DNA of 64,000 bases from Aquiflexum sp. TKW24L (GTDB lineage: Bacteria; Bacteroidota; Bacteroidia; Cytophagales; Cyclobacteriaceae). The notes below the pieces were generated by a model. The model searched no databases, was not told the DNA's origin, and saw nothing but the letters and a program-made list of their open reading frames with translations. The stretch lies in the NCBI RefSeq assembly GCF_023502205.1, contig NZ_JAMFLG010000013.1:62001-126000 (forward strand). The letters are read 5' to 3'. Each line of letters starts with the position of its first letter. The stretch's first letter is position 1. This document shows positions 7,702 through 17,793 of this stretch, piece by piece. A program made the position numbers and the translations under genes.

Positions 7702-9087
7702 TCATTTTGATGAAAAAATGAGATTGTCTTTATTTTCGGACTTTGGGTTCTTTTCCTCAAATGCCGTCTTGAAATATTTGAGGTTTTGGGCTATCGGTGG
7801 ATGAAGTTTTTTTGGTCCCTGATAGCCTTTGATTACTTTGGAAACACGTGTATATGTCACTTCCTCGCAGATATTGTTTTCATTGTTGGTACAGAGGATA
7901 AATTGCCTTTTGCCATGATCTGCCTCATTGGCTTTCAATACCGCATGGCCGGTCGTACCTGAACCTGCAAAAAAGTCCAACACAGTGATATCTTTTGATT
8001 GAAACAAATCGATACAAAATCTGATCAGGCCAATGGGTTTAGGAAATTTGAAAATACTCTGTGACACCACTTCATTCAGTTCCTGACTGCCTTCCGAATT
8101 CAAAAACTGGATCAATGCACGATAAGGAAGCTGACGTTCACGTCTTCTGTTGAGGTTATCGACAAACTGGTACTGCTTGATATAGACTTTCCATTGCTTG
8201 TTGGTTTTCTTGAAGACGATGAAGTCATTTTCAATTCCCCATTTCAGCTTGTCCTGATTCCATCTCCAAGTATTGGGTTTTCCGAATCTTCCTCCAGAAA
8301 GCATCTCTGTCCCGTCAGGAGCGGTAACCACATAATCCATGCTTTCGCTGTAGGAACCGCGGTAATCCAAATCCCGGAGGTAATACTTTCCTCGATGATC
8401 CACTTGGGAGTCCGAAAGCCTATACTTTTTGTCACTTTCAACATCGAGCTTTTCTTTGGCAAATTTCAGTTCGGCTTTATTTTTTGCAAAGCAAAGCATG
8501 TAGTCAAACTCCACAGCCACCTGACCGCTGTCGTGTCCTGAACCGGCCTTGTTTTTCCTGACAAATTGGGCTACAAAATTCTCTTCCCCAAATATCTCCT
8601 GACAGAGCAATTTCAGTTGGGCAATCTCATTGTCATCGATGGAAATGAAAATTGCTCCCGTGCTTTTCAAAAGGCCTTTGGCGAGATCCAGTCGCTTCCA
8701 CATAAAGGATAACCACTTGCTATGACGATACCCATCACTGATATCCACATAGCGGTCATTGTAAAGGAATTCGTTTTCCTTCCCGGTATTATAAGGAGGA
8801 TCAATGTAGATGAGGTCAATTTTTCCTTGGTGGGTCTGATGCAAAACCGTTAGTGAGTGAAAATTATCCCCCTCGATCAAGAAATGAGTGGGTTGATTTT
8901 TGTCATTAATAATCTCCCTGTCTTGGATTTCTTCCAAAATGGGTGTTTTTGCTACACATTGGGCGACAACTTTCTCCTGATCCTTTTCTTCTTCCCATAC
9001 CAAACCATATTTTCTGCTCCTGTCCAAGTGGTGGATCATTTCCAGAAGTTGATCTTTAGAAAGGTTACTATAATCGGATTTGCCCAT
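7702..9087 (-). CDS. Site-specific DNA methyltransferase (beta class, Mod-like)
   Basis: A 461-residue methyltransferase using S-adenosylmethionine. The catalytic motif DPPY is at 96-99 (in YIDPPYNTGKENEF), and the SAM-binding FAGSG is at 373-377 (in LDFFAGSGTTGHAV). Motif IV comes before motif I with a long target-recognition region between them, which is the beta-class order seen in type III Mod proteins and many two-gene type II enzymes. DPPY points to amino methylation of adenine (or N4-cytosine). It is somewhat shorter than most Mod subunits, and no Res helicase gene follows; instead a small nuclease-like gene does, so a type II-like two-gene unit is more likely. Methylation site unknown. 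Confidence 0.88.
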   Translation of the reverse strand: MGKSDYSNLSKDQLLEMIHHLDRSRKYGLVWEEEKDQEKVVAQCVAKTPILEEIQDREIINDKNQPTHFLIEGDNFHSLTVLHQTHQGKIDLIYIDPPYNTGKENEFLYNDRYVDISDGYRHSKWLSFMWKRLDLAKGLLKSTGAIFISIDDNEIAQLKLLCQEIFGEENFVAQFVRKNKAGSGHDSGQVAVEFDYMLCFAKNKAELKFAKEKLDVESDKKYRLSDSQVDHRGKYYLRDLDYRGSYSESMDYVVTAPDGTEMLSGGRFGKPNTWRWNQDKLKWGIENDFIVFKKTNKQWKVYIKQYQFVDNLNRRRERQLPYRALIQFLNSEGSQELNEVVSQSIFKFPKPIGLIRFCIDLFQSKDITVLDFFAGSGTTGHAVLKANEADHGKRQFILCTNNENNICEEVTYTRVSKVIKGYQGPKKLHPPIAQNLKYFKTAFEEKNPKSENKDNLIFSSK

Positions 9088-9599
9088 TCAGATTGTTTTC
9101 AAAATTGAAACGCTAAAAATACAATTTATTCCCAAATGCTTTCCAGAATAAAACTCTACTATTTCGAATAATTGAACACTCTATTTTTTACCAATAAGCT
9201 TAGCAAAAAGTTTGGACTTATCCAATCTTGGCATCATGGACATTTGTCATGTCTAATATAGCATACTTCAGCCCTTCCGTCATGGAAAGGTTCAGCCGCA
9301 AGCACCTCCACAATTTCATTAACCAGGGCAAATACACATCAAGGTATGTTGGAGAAATACTTGTAGGGTAGCGATTAAAAAAACCATTATTCTACCGGAT
9401 TTTCAATAAATGCATGGTTTTTGTAAACCAGGTTAATGGACAAGATAAAGGAAAAGTTTTCGTTTAAACATCACTCCATTTATTATTGTCATATCTCTTT
9501 TACATGAAATTGATTGCATGTATCGCAATTAAATTGTTCTTAAATTAGTGGAAGTTTAACCGCAGGTTTTGAAAAAAACACTGCACAAATCAGGAAACC
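9088..9599. other. 512-bp spacer with a possible short ORF
   Basis: A/T-rich spacer upstream of both the leftward methyltransferase operon and the rightward gene at 9600, so it should hold divergent promoters. The only coding-like feature is a 40-codon frame at 9249-9371 (begins MSNIAYFSPSVMERFSRK, ends YVGEILVG), which I do not recognise; it may be a gene remnant or chance. No hairpin or repeat stands out. Confidence 0.4.
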
Positions 9600-9851
9600 A
9601 TGTCACAATTATTAAATTCAATAGGAATCATCGTCAAAAAAAGCCTCAAAACCATTGAGCCTGCCCTCATGTTATTTTCAGGAACCTACCTTTTGACCCA
9701 AAGTATTCAACAAAAAAATTTCCCTTTGGGAGTTGCCGGAGGATTTCTTTTGTTTAGAGGAGGGATGGAATTGGGAAAAGCAATTGAAGAAAGTGAATTG
9801 AAAACTGAACTTAACATCATTGCTCCGGAGGAAATCAAAAAACTGCATTGA
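9600..9851 (+). CDS. Small hypothetical protein with hydrophobic segments
   Basis: An 83-residue protein of unknown function. Residues about 20-34 (EPALMLFSGTYLLTQ) and 42-58 (FPLGVAGGFLLFRGGME) are hydrophobic enough for two short membrane segments with a basic linker, followed by an acidic tail. The general shape recalls small two-pass proteins such as DUF2892, but the characteristic residues are not clear, so no family is assigned. It is a lone gene between the restriction-modification unit and a converging DUF6508-like gene. Confidence 0.55.
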   Translation: MSQLLNSIGIIVKKSLKTIEPALMLFSGTYLLTQSIQQKNFPLGVAGGFLLFRGGMELGKAIEESELKTELNIIAPEEIKKLH

Positions 9852-9892
9852 TACTTATCGAATGGTATTCAGCTAGACTGAAAGCAAAGTTC

Positions 9893-10324
9893 TCACTTTT
9901 GGCAAAGGTTATTTAATAGCAGGACAAAGGTTCCTTTTTTCATTTCCTTTTCAAAATAGCCACTTTGCGATGCATCTCTTTTGACGATGATCGTCATGAG
10001 TTTACATACCTTGATGGGATTGATTCGCTTGGGCTTTCGGATGCCATCAAGTACTTCAATCCCTTCCATCCAATTTGTCCAATCAAAATTCACCAATAGT
10101 CCTGAGGTATTTATTTCAATCTGCATTTTTGGTCTCAAGCTGTCAAAGTCCACATACTTGAGTAAAGCCTCTTCAGTAAGTTCAAAAGGTATGGCCTTTT
10201 TGATCCGCTGAAACTCCTTCTCCATTTCCGGGATATATTTCGACAATCCGTTGATCGCCTTCTTGCCGGCTTCTGATTCAATGAAAGATTCGATTTGATC
10301 TAAGGGAGTAAATTGAGGCTTCAT
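9893..10324 (-). CDS. DUF6508-like protein
   Basis: A 143-residue protein. The order LLKYVDFDSLRP, then VNFDWTNWMEGIEVL, then KVCKLMTIIVKRD, then GYFEKEMKKGTFVLLLNNL matches my recollection of the DUF6508 family (FDW...W, helix, two-strand IIR-D motif, C-terminal G-x(4,5)-LL helix). Family function is unknown; such proteins are small cytoplasmic ones often found in accessory regions. It is leftward, with its stop 41 bp from the converging stop of the 9600 gene. Confidence 0.55.
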   Translation of the reverse strand: MKPQFTPLDQIESFIESEAGKKAINGLSKYIPEMEKEFQRIKKAIPFELTEEALLKYVDFDSLRPKMQIEINTSGLLVNFDWTNWMEGIEVLDGIRKPKRINPIKVCKLMTIIVKRDASQSGYFEKEMKKGTFVLLLNNLCQK

Positions 10325-10438
10325 AAAAAGTAAATACAGGAGTGAAATACGTAATCAATTTACAACATTTATTGGATTATGGTATAGAATTAATTTTGGA
10401 GAATATTAATTCTCCCTATTAGGACATATAGCATAAAC

Positions 10439-13075
10439 TTAGTTTTTACTCAAAAAAGCAATTAAATCCCTGATATCCTGATCACTTAAAAATTGCTCAA
10501 GACCTTCCGGCATTAAGGAATTTCTGATCATCCCATAATCCTCAACTTCCTGTTTTTTTACGGTAATAAATCCCTTGGATTGGGTATAAAGCTTGATATC
10601 TATATTACCTACATCAATCTGTCTGCCCTGGTGGTGGGTGCCGTCTGCCATTTTGATAAACCAACCTTGCCATTCCGGACTCATTTCTACAGAAGGATAC
10701 AAGATCGAAGACACCAATTGATTTCGGTCTTTGGATTGACCCACATTACTGAGGTCAGGTCCCAAATCTCCTCCAAAGCCTTCCATGGCATGGCAAGTCG
10801 AGCACAATGATGTATTAGAATAAAAAACCCGTCTTCCTCTTTCAAGATTTCCATTGCCTGACAACAAATTCTGCCATTTCTCAGACTCATTGATAGCTGA
10901 CCTATAGGGAATTTTCTGTTCCAGGCCCAATATCAACTGTTGCTGGAATGCATCAGTAGAAGCCGATTTATTGATCTTTTGTTCGAAAGCCTCCCTAACA
11001 ATAGGTTGAGAGATTTTTGACCTCAGGTAGCGGGCAGCCTCAATCCGAACATTCTCCTCCCTGTCATCTAACAATTTGATAATTGACTCCCAATCTTCCA
11101 GTGGTTGTCGCGAAAGCACAGATAAAGCCTCAGATCGAATTGACTCATGATTGGTTGAGTCTAAGCTGATTTCCAATAGTTTTGTTGCAACACTCCCATC
11201 AGGTAGATTTTGTAATGCCAAGATTGTTTGTATCCTAATTTCAGACTCTATTTCTTTTCCCAAAAATGATAGCAATAACTCTTTGAAGGCCGGGAGATCT
11301 TCTAGGTATCTTAAGGCGAAGACTCTAATATTTTTTGGTCTTTTTTCATCTCTGACAATATCAGAAACAAAATTTTTGGGCAACTCTCTAATCAGTGTTT
11401 TACTACTTGGGCTCGATTGGTTACGATAAGCTTGGACAAAATCCGGTTGAACCAGCTTAACTGTCTCCAAGTAGGTTTCAATAAGGGTGTTAGAGACCTC
11501 ACCCAGTGTAAGTACCTTTTCAAGCTTGTCTTTCATTTCTGTCATCTGAGCGCTCCCTATCCATATCAAGGCCATTTTTCTAATCTTTGGATCAGGATCG
11601 GACAAAAAACCACCAGCAAGAAATTCCAATCCCTTTTCACCTGAATTTTTGGCTGCCAACAAAGCTCCCAAGCGGATATCAGCATCCAAATTTTTAGACG
11701 CAATTTCAATTTCCTTTTTCATTTGGCTCAATGCCATCACAGCAACATGTTTTTCATATGGATCATCAGATTGCAGGGAATTTTTCAATTCTTCAAAAGA
11801 TGACTGCAGAATTTTTTTTGTTTTTTCTCCCCATTCAAAGGAAATAGCTTCTTTATAAATCTCCTGTCTTTGCAGCAACCCTATGTTCTCTTTGGTGGAA
11901 AGCCTCCAGATTTTACCCCTTCCATGATTGGGATATTCCCTTATGACCCAATCCGTAAAATAAACATTTCCTTTACTATCGGTTGCAAAAGCTACAGGTC
12001 TGAATTCATTTCCCCCTTCCACAATCACTTCGGAATTACCTATGACGGATAGTCCTTTTTCCTTCATTCGAATCCTGACAATTGTACTTTCTTCCCAAAT
12101 AGTACAGAGCATTTGGTCATGGTAATCCTTGGGAAGGGCAGCATGATTTGCATTCAACAGTCCAGAAGGTGCTTCCCCCAATGGCACTGCAATAGGCAGG
12201 GTTCCGGGCAATTCTCCATTCCAAGCCAAATAAGGATGCATGCCACTGCCACCAAAAAGAGATTGGTATCCAAAATTTGAACCTTGCACTGCATGAACTA
12301 GACGGTTTGGCCCTCTGCTATCGGGGTCATTGTCTGCCACCATTAATCTACCATAGTTGTCAAACTTCAGGTCAAATGGATTCCAATATCCGGTGCTGAA
12401 AACCTCTACTTCAGACCCATCCCACTTTGTCCTGATGATGTTTCCTCCATCTCCATAGCCGGAGACATTGCTGCCGTCACTTCCTTCAAAAATCCAATGT
12501 CCCCCTCCCGTATTCCCCCTGCCAATGTACATCCAACCATCCGGCGAAAAAGTGATACTCAGCAAAGCTGCATGTGGATATACGCTTTCTGGCTTGGAAA
12601 GACCCATGAGCTTTTTACTTTCTTCAGAGACACCATCTCCATCTTTGTCATAAAAAACCCAAACCTCTCTAGAAGTAATTAAATGAAGGTGACCTTCCGG
12701 TGAAAAAGTCAGGTTCATTCCCTCCTGAATCCCTTCAGCAAAAACAGTCATTTTATCCAATTTCCCATCGCCGTTGCTATCTTCAAAAACTTTGATAACG
12801 TCTCCCTTTGGACCCGCATAATCTTTTGGAGGAGTATGGGTATGTGATTCCAAAACAAAAACCCTGTCCTTGTCATCAATGGCAATCCCAATAGGTGTTA
12901 CAATTTCAGGATCTTCTACAACAACTTCCAATTTAAGCCTGTCATCGAGTACCTTAACTCCTGCAGGAAGATTAGACTGGATACTACTATCCTGACTGCA
13001 GGAATAGCAGAAGATTAAAAATAGAAAAAGGAATGAGGAGAATTGGATGTCGTGGGTTTTGAAACTGAAAGTCAT
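10439..13075 (-). CDS. PVC-type haem-binding dehydrogenase-like lipoprotein (propeller, HEAT repeats, cytochrome c)
   Basis: An 878-residue envelope protein. The lipobox FCYSC follows a hydrophobic signal, so it is probably lipid-anchored. The N-terminal half (about 35-400) is a glucose-dehydrogenase-like beta-propeller of the putative membrane-bound dehydrogenase family known from Pirellula and Verrucomicrobium (GVKVLDDRLKLEVV, FSPDGWMYIGRGN, NPFDLKFDNYGRLMVADND). Residues about 430-700 are alpha-helical HEAT-like repeats. The C-terminus has a c-type haem site CSTCH at 758-762, with GPDLSNVG and an axial methionine candidate in SLMPEGL. Likely role is oxidation of a sugar or alcohol with electrons leaving through the haem; substrate unknown. 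It is the last gene of the 15467-10439 operon. Confidence 0.85.
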   Translation of the reverse strand: MTFSFKTHDIQFSSFLFLFLIFCYSCSQDSSIQSNLPAGVKVLDDRLKLEVVVEDPEIVTPIGIAIDDKDRVFVLESHTHTPPKDYAGPKGDVIKVFEDSNGDGKLDKMTVFAEGIQEGMNLTFSPEGHLHLITSREVWVFYDKDGDGVSEESKKLMGLSKPESVYPHAALLSITFSPDGWMYIGRGNTGGGHWIFEGSDGSNVSGYGDGGNIIRTKWDGSEVEVFSTGYWNPFDLKFDNYGRLMVADNDPDSRGPNRLVHAVQGSNFGYQSLFGGSGMHPYLAWNGELPGTLPIAVPLGEAPSGLLNANHAALPKDYHDQMLCTIWEESTIVRIRMKEKGLSVIGNSEVIVEGGNEFRPVAFATDSKGNVYFTDWVIREYPNHGRGKIWRLSTKENIGLLQRQEIYKEAISFEWGEKTKKILQSSFEELKNSLQSDDPYEKHVAVMALSQMKKEIEIASKNLDADIRLGALLAAKNSGEKGLEFLAGGFLSDPDPKIRKMALIWIGSAQMTEMKDKLEKVLTLGEVSNTLIETYLETVKLVQPDFVQAYRNQSSPSSKTLIRELPKNFVSDIVRDEKRPKNIRVFALRYLEDLPAFKELLLSFLGKEIESEIRIQTILALQNLPDGSVATKLLEISLDSTNHESIRSEALSVLSRQPLEDWESIIKLLDDREENVRIEAARYLRSKISQPIVREAFEQKINKSASTDAFQQQLILGLEQKIPYRSAINESEKWQNLLSGNGNLERGRRVFYSNTSLCSTCHAMEGFGGDLGPDLSNVGQSKDRNQLVSSILYPSVEMSPEWQGWFIKMADGTHHQGRQIDVGNIDIKLYTQSKGFITVKKQEVEDYGMIRNSLMPEGLEQFLSDQDIRDLIAFLSKN

Positions 13076-13187
13076 TATTAAAAGGGTATTGGGTTCTACA
13101 AGTCATTGAAAGTATTATTACTTCAATGATTAATTGCACTTCGGAAGTACTGAAGGTTCTATTTCTTTGTGTAATATTCCTGAGGAC

Positions 13188-14087
13188 CTACCTCTCGTAT
13201 TTTTGAAATAGATCATAAGCCCTGTTCAAGTCCTGAATGAGGGTTAGTTCATTTCTGGGAGGTGCCATTTCGATCAGTAGATAACCCTCATAATTATATT
13301 CAAGCATTTTTTGGACTACCGCATCATTTTGGGTAACCCCTTCACCAAAATTGACCACTTTATGGATACCAAATTTTTCGGTATCCTTGAGGTCAATGTG
13401 TAGGATTTTGGAGTGGAAAGTTTCTACTACTTCCAACAAATTGATATTGGATCCATCAAAATGGGCATTGTCCATGCACATCCCAACATGGGAGGAATCT
13501 ACTGCTTCAAATATCCTATGATAATCATCGAGCGTTTCAATGTTATTATTCGCATGATTTTCTACCAAAATCAGTACATCCATCTCCTCGGCTGCAGGAG
13601 CAATTTCTTTCAAACAGGAAATGACAGCATCCAAACCGCCTTCCTTTCCCCGTGTTGCTCCGGTAAATTTAACTCTCCGGCAGCCTAGCTCTTTTGCGGC
13701 CTGCATGTTCCACAACTTATGTGACACATCTTTGACAATATTTCCATCTGCACCAAATGAACTTCCCTGAACGCAAACCGGGGTTAGACCAAACTGAGTG
13801 CACCTTTCTTTGATATTCCTGATTCCATTTGGAGTCAAAGTCTGCCCATACCAGCAATTGAACTCTACATTTTTGAATGGTAGCTGAGGGAGGATTTGAA
13901 ATGCCTCTTCGAAGTTCTGATCCCCAAATCCATCCATAGTGATGGTGGCAATGGCGAGCTCTACTTTTTTGACGCTAGTATGATAAGTGTTTGAGGATGC
14001 TGATAATTGGTCAGGCATAAGTCCCAAGCCGGCAATTCCAATTCCAGCTTTTATGAGAAAATCCCTCCTGTTTGTTGAATTTTCCAT
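13188..14087 (-). CDS. Tat-exported sugar phosphate isomerase/epimerase-like TIM barrel
   Basis: A 299-residue protein. NRRDFLIKAGIGIAGLG at the N-terminus has the R-R-x-F-L pattern of a Tat signal, so a folded metalloenzyme is probably exported. The body is a xylose isomerase-like TIM barrel; likely metal ligands are the glutamate of ILVENHANN, the aspartate of CMDNAHFD, the histidine of LHIDLKDT and the glutamate of LLIEMAPP. This E/D/H/E set fits ketose 3-epimerases and related enzymes. It starts 6 bp after the esterase gene and precedes the haem-dehydrogenase gene, suggesting joint use of one carbohydrate. Confidence 0.82.
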   Translation of the reverse strand: MENSTNRRDFLIKAGIGIAGLGLMPDQLSASSNTYHTSVKKVELAIATITMDGFGDQNFEEAFQILPQLPFKNVEFNCWYGQTLTPNGIRNIKERCTQFGLTPVCVQGSSFGADGNIVKDVSHKLWNMQAAKELGCRRVKFTGATRGKEGGLDAVISCLKEIAPAAEEMDVLILVENHANNNIETLDDYHRIFEAVDSSHVGMCMDNAHFDGSNINLLEVVETFHSKILHIDLKDTEKFGIHKVVNFGEGVTQNDAVVQKMLEYNYEGYLLIEMAPPRNELTLIQDLNRAYDLFQKYER

Positions 14088-14093
14088 ATTTCT

Positions 14094-15467
14094 CTATTTC
14101 CCTAACTTTCCAAAAATCCAGTCGTCGGCTTTTTTACCTTGTTCGGGAAATGTCCAATGGCCTGTTTCAGGAACCACAAAAACATCTTTGGAAGCTTTGA
14201 TTTCATTGAAAGCGGAATAGTAGGAAGTGGGCGGACAGGTATCGTCATTGTAACCCCAAGTATAAAATCCCGGTGTTTTCAGGATTCTCGCAAAATTGAC
14301 CACATCATAATAACCGATGGTTTCGATGACTTCGGGCTTGTTGAAATATTGGAGGTTGTTGCCTCCAAAGACATGAGGCCAACCACCTGCCCTACCCTCG
14401 AGATAGCCCGTCATGTCACTCATGGCAGGATACATGGCAGTAAGGAATTTGATCCTGGGATCCAACGCCGCTGTAATGATCGACAACGCGCCTCCCTGAC
14501 TTCCGCCTTGGATACCTAGATTTTTGCCGTCATATTCCGGTAGTGAAACCAAAAAGTCAACCGCGCGGATACAACCCAAATAGACCCTTTTGTAATAATA
14601 AAGGTCCTTGTCCCAGATATTGAACATCGGATAACCATTCAGCGCACCGGAACTTAGGTTATTATATACTTCCTGATTCATGTCAATTGGTATCCCGTGG
14701 ATACCGATCTGCAAGGTAATCGCGCCACGGACAGCCTTATTGACATCACCGAAATAGGGCCGGATACCTGCACCAGGAACCAACAAAATTGCAGGAGATT
14801 TTTCGCCTCCTTTTGGAACTGTAAGGACGCCATAAATCCTGCTGTTGCGCACATTTTGAAAATTCACATGGTAGACATCTACCTTATCGGTGCTTTTTTC
14901 GGGCTGATGAATCATCTTGGCATCCATCGGAATTTTAGCAAGCTCAGCTTTTCCTGTATTCCAAAACTCCTCAAAATCCTTGGGCATCTTGACCGTTGGT
15001 TTGATTTTTTCAGGTTCAAATCCTGCGGTTCCTATTCCTCTGTATTCTTTTCCATCAATGGTCGCAAAAACCTCGCACCTGAGGAATCCCGGATTTTTCA
15101 TGGTGAATTTTTCGATAGTTGCCTTTCCATCTTTCAGTTTCAAGGAGCCTTCTTTGATCGGTTCCATTTTTTCTTCTTTGACCACATAGCGGACATTTTC
15201 TACTGCTACCGGTCGACCTGATTGAGTGACGGACACTGAGAATTCAACATTTTGACCTGTCTTATAGGTCCAATCTTCTCTGTCTGGGACGACAGAGATT
15301 TCGAGAAACTGCCTTGGGATCTGGGAAAAAGATTCAAAAGAAATGCTAAAGCAAAGCAGAAGCAGCATCCCAAAATGGAAATGCAGGTTTGGTTTGAAAG
15401 TTGATTTTTGATACATGGTCATTTTGGTTTGTCGAAGTAATATACTTTGAAATATGGTTGCTTGCAA
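14094..15467 (-). CDS. Acetylxylan esterase (AXE1) family secreted hydrolase
   Basis: Up to 457 residues; the likely true start is the methionine at 15422 or 15416, directly before MYQKSTFKPNLHFHFG and the hydrophobic signal MLLLLCFSISF ending FSQ. A beta-sandwich-like N-terminal region (about 55-150) precedes the alpha/beta-hydrolase domain. The nucleophile elbow GGSQGG puts the serine at residue 323 of the long form; the aspartate in GYNDDTCPP and the histidine in PETGHWTFP complete the likely triad. AXE1 enzymes remove acetyl or related acyl groups from sugars. First gene of an operon with the epimerase-like and haem-dehydrogenase genes. Confidence 0.82.
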   Translation of the reverse strand: MQATIFQSILLRQTKMTMYQKSTFKPNLHFHFGMLLLLCFSISFESFSQIPRQFLEISVVPDREDWTYKTGQNVEFSVSVTQSGRPVAVENVRYVVKEEKMEPIKEGSLKLKDGKATIEKFTMKNPGFLRCEVFATIDGKEYRGIGTAGFEPEKIKPTVKMPKDFEEFWNTGKAELAKIPMDAKMIHQPEKSTDKVDVYHVNFQNVRNSRIYGVLTVPKGGEKSPAILLVPGAGIRPYFGDVNKAVRGAITLQIGIHGIPIDMNQEVYNNLSSGALNGYPMFNIWDKDLYYYKRVYLGCIRAVDFLVSLPEYDGKNLGIQGGSQGGALSIITAALDPRIKFLTAMYPAMSDMTGYLEGRAGGWPHVFGGNNLQYFNKPEVIETIGYYDVVNFARILKTPGFYTWGYNDDTCPPTSYYSAFNEIKASKDVFVVPETGHWTFPEQGKKADDWIFGKLGK

Positions 15468-15746
15468 TTCTTAACCTTTGTCAATAATAAGGCAATTAGA
15501 TACTCATTGATATTGAGATATTTTTTGATATTGCTCCAGCTCTCAATTTTTTCTTTAACATTTACTGTCCCTGATAAAGCTTATTTTGTACTTCTTTTAA
15601 TTATCTCAAAGAATTTGAAAGGAACCTTATAATTCTTTTTTTCAACACTTGTTGTGATATTTCATTTTAGGCTATTAAAAAGGAATGCCTTACCTTATAT
15701 TTAATTTCCATAATAACACTATCATCCACCAGCCAAACTCTCCCTC

Positions 15747-17783
15747 ATGAAACGCATAGTAAGCTACTTACCCATTTTATTACTCCTTTTTTCCTTTGAG
15801 ACTTTTGGACAGACAAAATCTAACCTGACACTTTTGGATCTTTTTGATCTGGAATATGTCTCCGATCCGCAGATATCACCGGACGGCAGCAAGATCATCT
15901 ATGTCCGCAATTTCAAGGATATCATGACCGACAGTGATCTCTCCAATCTCTGGATGGTAAATTTTGACGGAAGTCAAAACAGGCCGCTGACCCAAGGCAA
16001 TCAGCGGGATTTTATGCCGAGATGGTCACATGACGGGAGTAAGATTGTATTCAAATCCAATATGCAGGATGAAAAAATGAAACTTTTCTTGATGTGGCTT
16101 GACACGAAAGAGACTGTGGCTTTGACCAATTCGGCAATTGCGCCTGGAGAAGTATCGTGGTCAGCGGATGACAAACAGCTTGCGTTTTCCATGTTTGTCC
16201 CAAAAGAAAACAAGTCAACATTGCTTAAAATCCCCACCAAACCTGAGGGAGCAAAATGGAACGATGCGCCGATTTACATCGATCAGATGATTTACAGGAG
16301 CGATGGTGCGGGCTACTTAAAAAGCGGGAACACACAGATTTTTACTTTGGGAATCGACGGCGGAAAACCTACCCAACTCACTTTCTCAGAATTGAACCAT
16401 GGAAATCCAATTTGGTCCAAAGACGGAAAGTCGCTCATCTTTTCTGCAAACCTCCACGAAAAGCATGAACTCGAACCCTTGAATTCTGAAGTTTACCAAC
16501 TCACCATTGCTGACGGAAAAATCACTCCTTTGACCAAAAGATTTGGGCCTGACTCCAATCCTGTATTGTCTCCTGATGGCAGCAAAATCGCCTATTTGGG
16601 ATTTGACGACAGGTTTCAGGGATATCAGGTGACCAAACTCTATGTGATGAACGCCGACGGAACAGACTCCAAAATTCTTGGAGGTGACCTTGACCGAGAC
16701 ATTGAAAATATCATTTGGGAAGGAAACGGCAGAGGAATTTATTTCCAATATGGTGAACACGGAGATATCAAAATAGGCCATGTTGCCTTGACAGGAAAAG
16801 TCCGGACCATCACCAATGGACTTGGTGGCTTGGATTTAGGAAGACCATATGTTGTGGGCCAATTTACAGTATCTGCCAACAACAGATTTTCTTATACCTT
16901 GGGCGGAACAGAACATCCGGCGGATTTGGGTACTTGGGGAGATGGAAATACCAACAGGCTTACAAGAGTCAATGAGGATTTATTCAATTCAAGAAAAATT
17001 GGCAGTGTAGAAGAAATCTGGTGGGAATCGTCTTTTGACAAAAGGAAAGTACAGGGATGGATCATCACGCCGCCTGATTTTGACCCAAACAAAAAATACC
17101 CGATGATCCTCGAAATCCATGGTGGTCCATTCACGATGTACGGCAAATCATTCACTTATGAATTGCAATCAATGGCTGCCGCCGGCTATGTCGTGCTCTA
17201 TACCAATCCTAGAGGAAGCACCGGATATGGAGAAGAATTTGGGAACCTGATCCACCACAATTACCCGAGCAACGACTATGATGACTTGATGTCGGGCGTA
17301 GATGCGGTGATTGCAAAAGGATATATTGATACCAAAAACCTGTTTGTTACCGGAGGAAGCGGTGGGGGTGTTTTGACCGCTTGGATTATTGGAAAAACAG
17401 ACCGATTCAAAGCTGCCGTAGTTGCCAAGCCTGTCATCAATTGGTATAGCCATTCCCTCTATGCTGATAATCCGGCGTTCTTTACCAAGTATTGGTTCCC
17501 GGGAAAACCTTGGGAAGAAACTGAAAATTATATGAAGCGCTCCCCGATCTCCTTGGTCGGCAATGTCAAAACCCCTACCATGCTGCTGACAGGAGAATCA
17601 GATTTCAGAACACCCATCGGAGAATCTGAGCAATATTATGCGGCATTGAAGCTAGAAGAAGTCGAAACAGCCATGGTCAGAATCCCAAATGCTTCGCATG
17701 GATTGGTGGACAAGCCAAGTATGCTGATGAGCAAAGTTGCGGCAATATTGAGCTGGTTTGACCATTATAAAGAGAAGCCTTGA
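15747..17783 (+). CDS. S9 family (prolyl oligopeptidase-like) serine peptidase
   Basis: A 678-residue exported peptidase. A Sec signal ends around FETFGQ (residue 22). Residues about 35-400 contain WD40-like PD40 propeller repeats (ISPDGSKIIYV, WSHDGSKIVF, SPDGSKIAYLG). The C-terminal alpha/beta-hydrolase domain has the GGSGGG elbow with S538, D619 in TGESDFRTP and H651 in NASHGLVD, the full triad in the right order. It probably cleaves short peptides in the periplasm. Divergent from the esterase operon; a strong terminator follows. The last eight codons (FDHYKEKP plus stop) recur in altered form at 19013-19039, see findings. Confidence 0.93.
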   Translation: MKRIVSYLPILLLLFSFETFGQTKSNLTLLDLFDLEYVSDPQISPDGSKIIYVRNFKDIMTDSDLSNLWMVNFDGSQNRPLTQGNQRDFMPRWSHDGSKIVFKSNMQDEKMKLFLMWLDTKETVALTNSAIAPGEVSWSADDKQLAFSMFVPKENKSTLLKIPTKPEGAKWNDAPIYIDQMIYRSDGAGYLKSGNTQIFTLGIDGGKPTQLTFSELNHGNPIWSKDGKSLIFSANLHEKHELEPLNSEVYQLTIADGKITPLTKRFGPDSNPVLSPDGSKIAYLGFDDRFQGYQVTKLYVMNADGTDSKILGGDLDRDIENIIWEGNGRGIYFQYGEHGDIKIGHVALTGKVRTITNGLGGLDLGRPYVVGQFTVSANNRFSYTLGGTEHPADLGTWGDGNTNRLTRVNEDLFNSRKIGSVEEIWWESSFDKRKVQGWIITPPDFDPNKKYPMILEIHGGPFTMYGKSFTYELQSMAAAGYVVLYTNPRGSTGYGEEFGNLIHHNYPSNDYDDLMSGVDAVIAKGYIDTKNLFVTGGSGGGVLTAWIIGKTDRFKAAVVAKPVINWYSHSLYADNPAFFTKYWFPGKPWEETENYMKRSPISLVGNVKTPTMLLTGESDFRTPIGESEQYYAALKLEEVETAMVRIPNASHGLVDKPSMLMSKVAAILSWFDHYKEKP

Positions 17784-17793
17784 TTTTCCCTCT

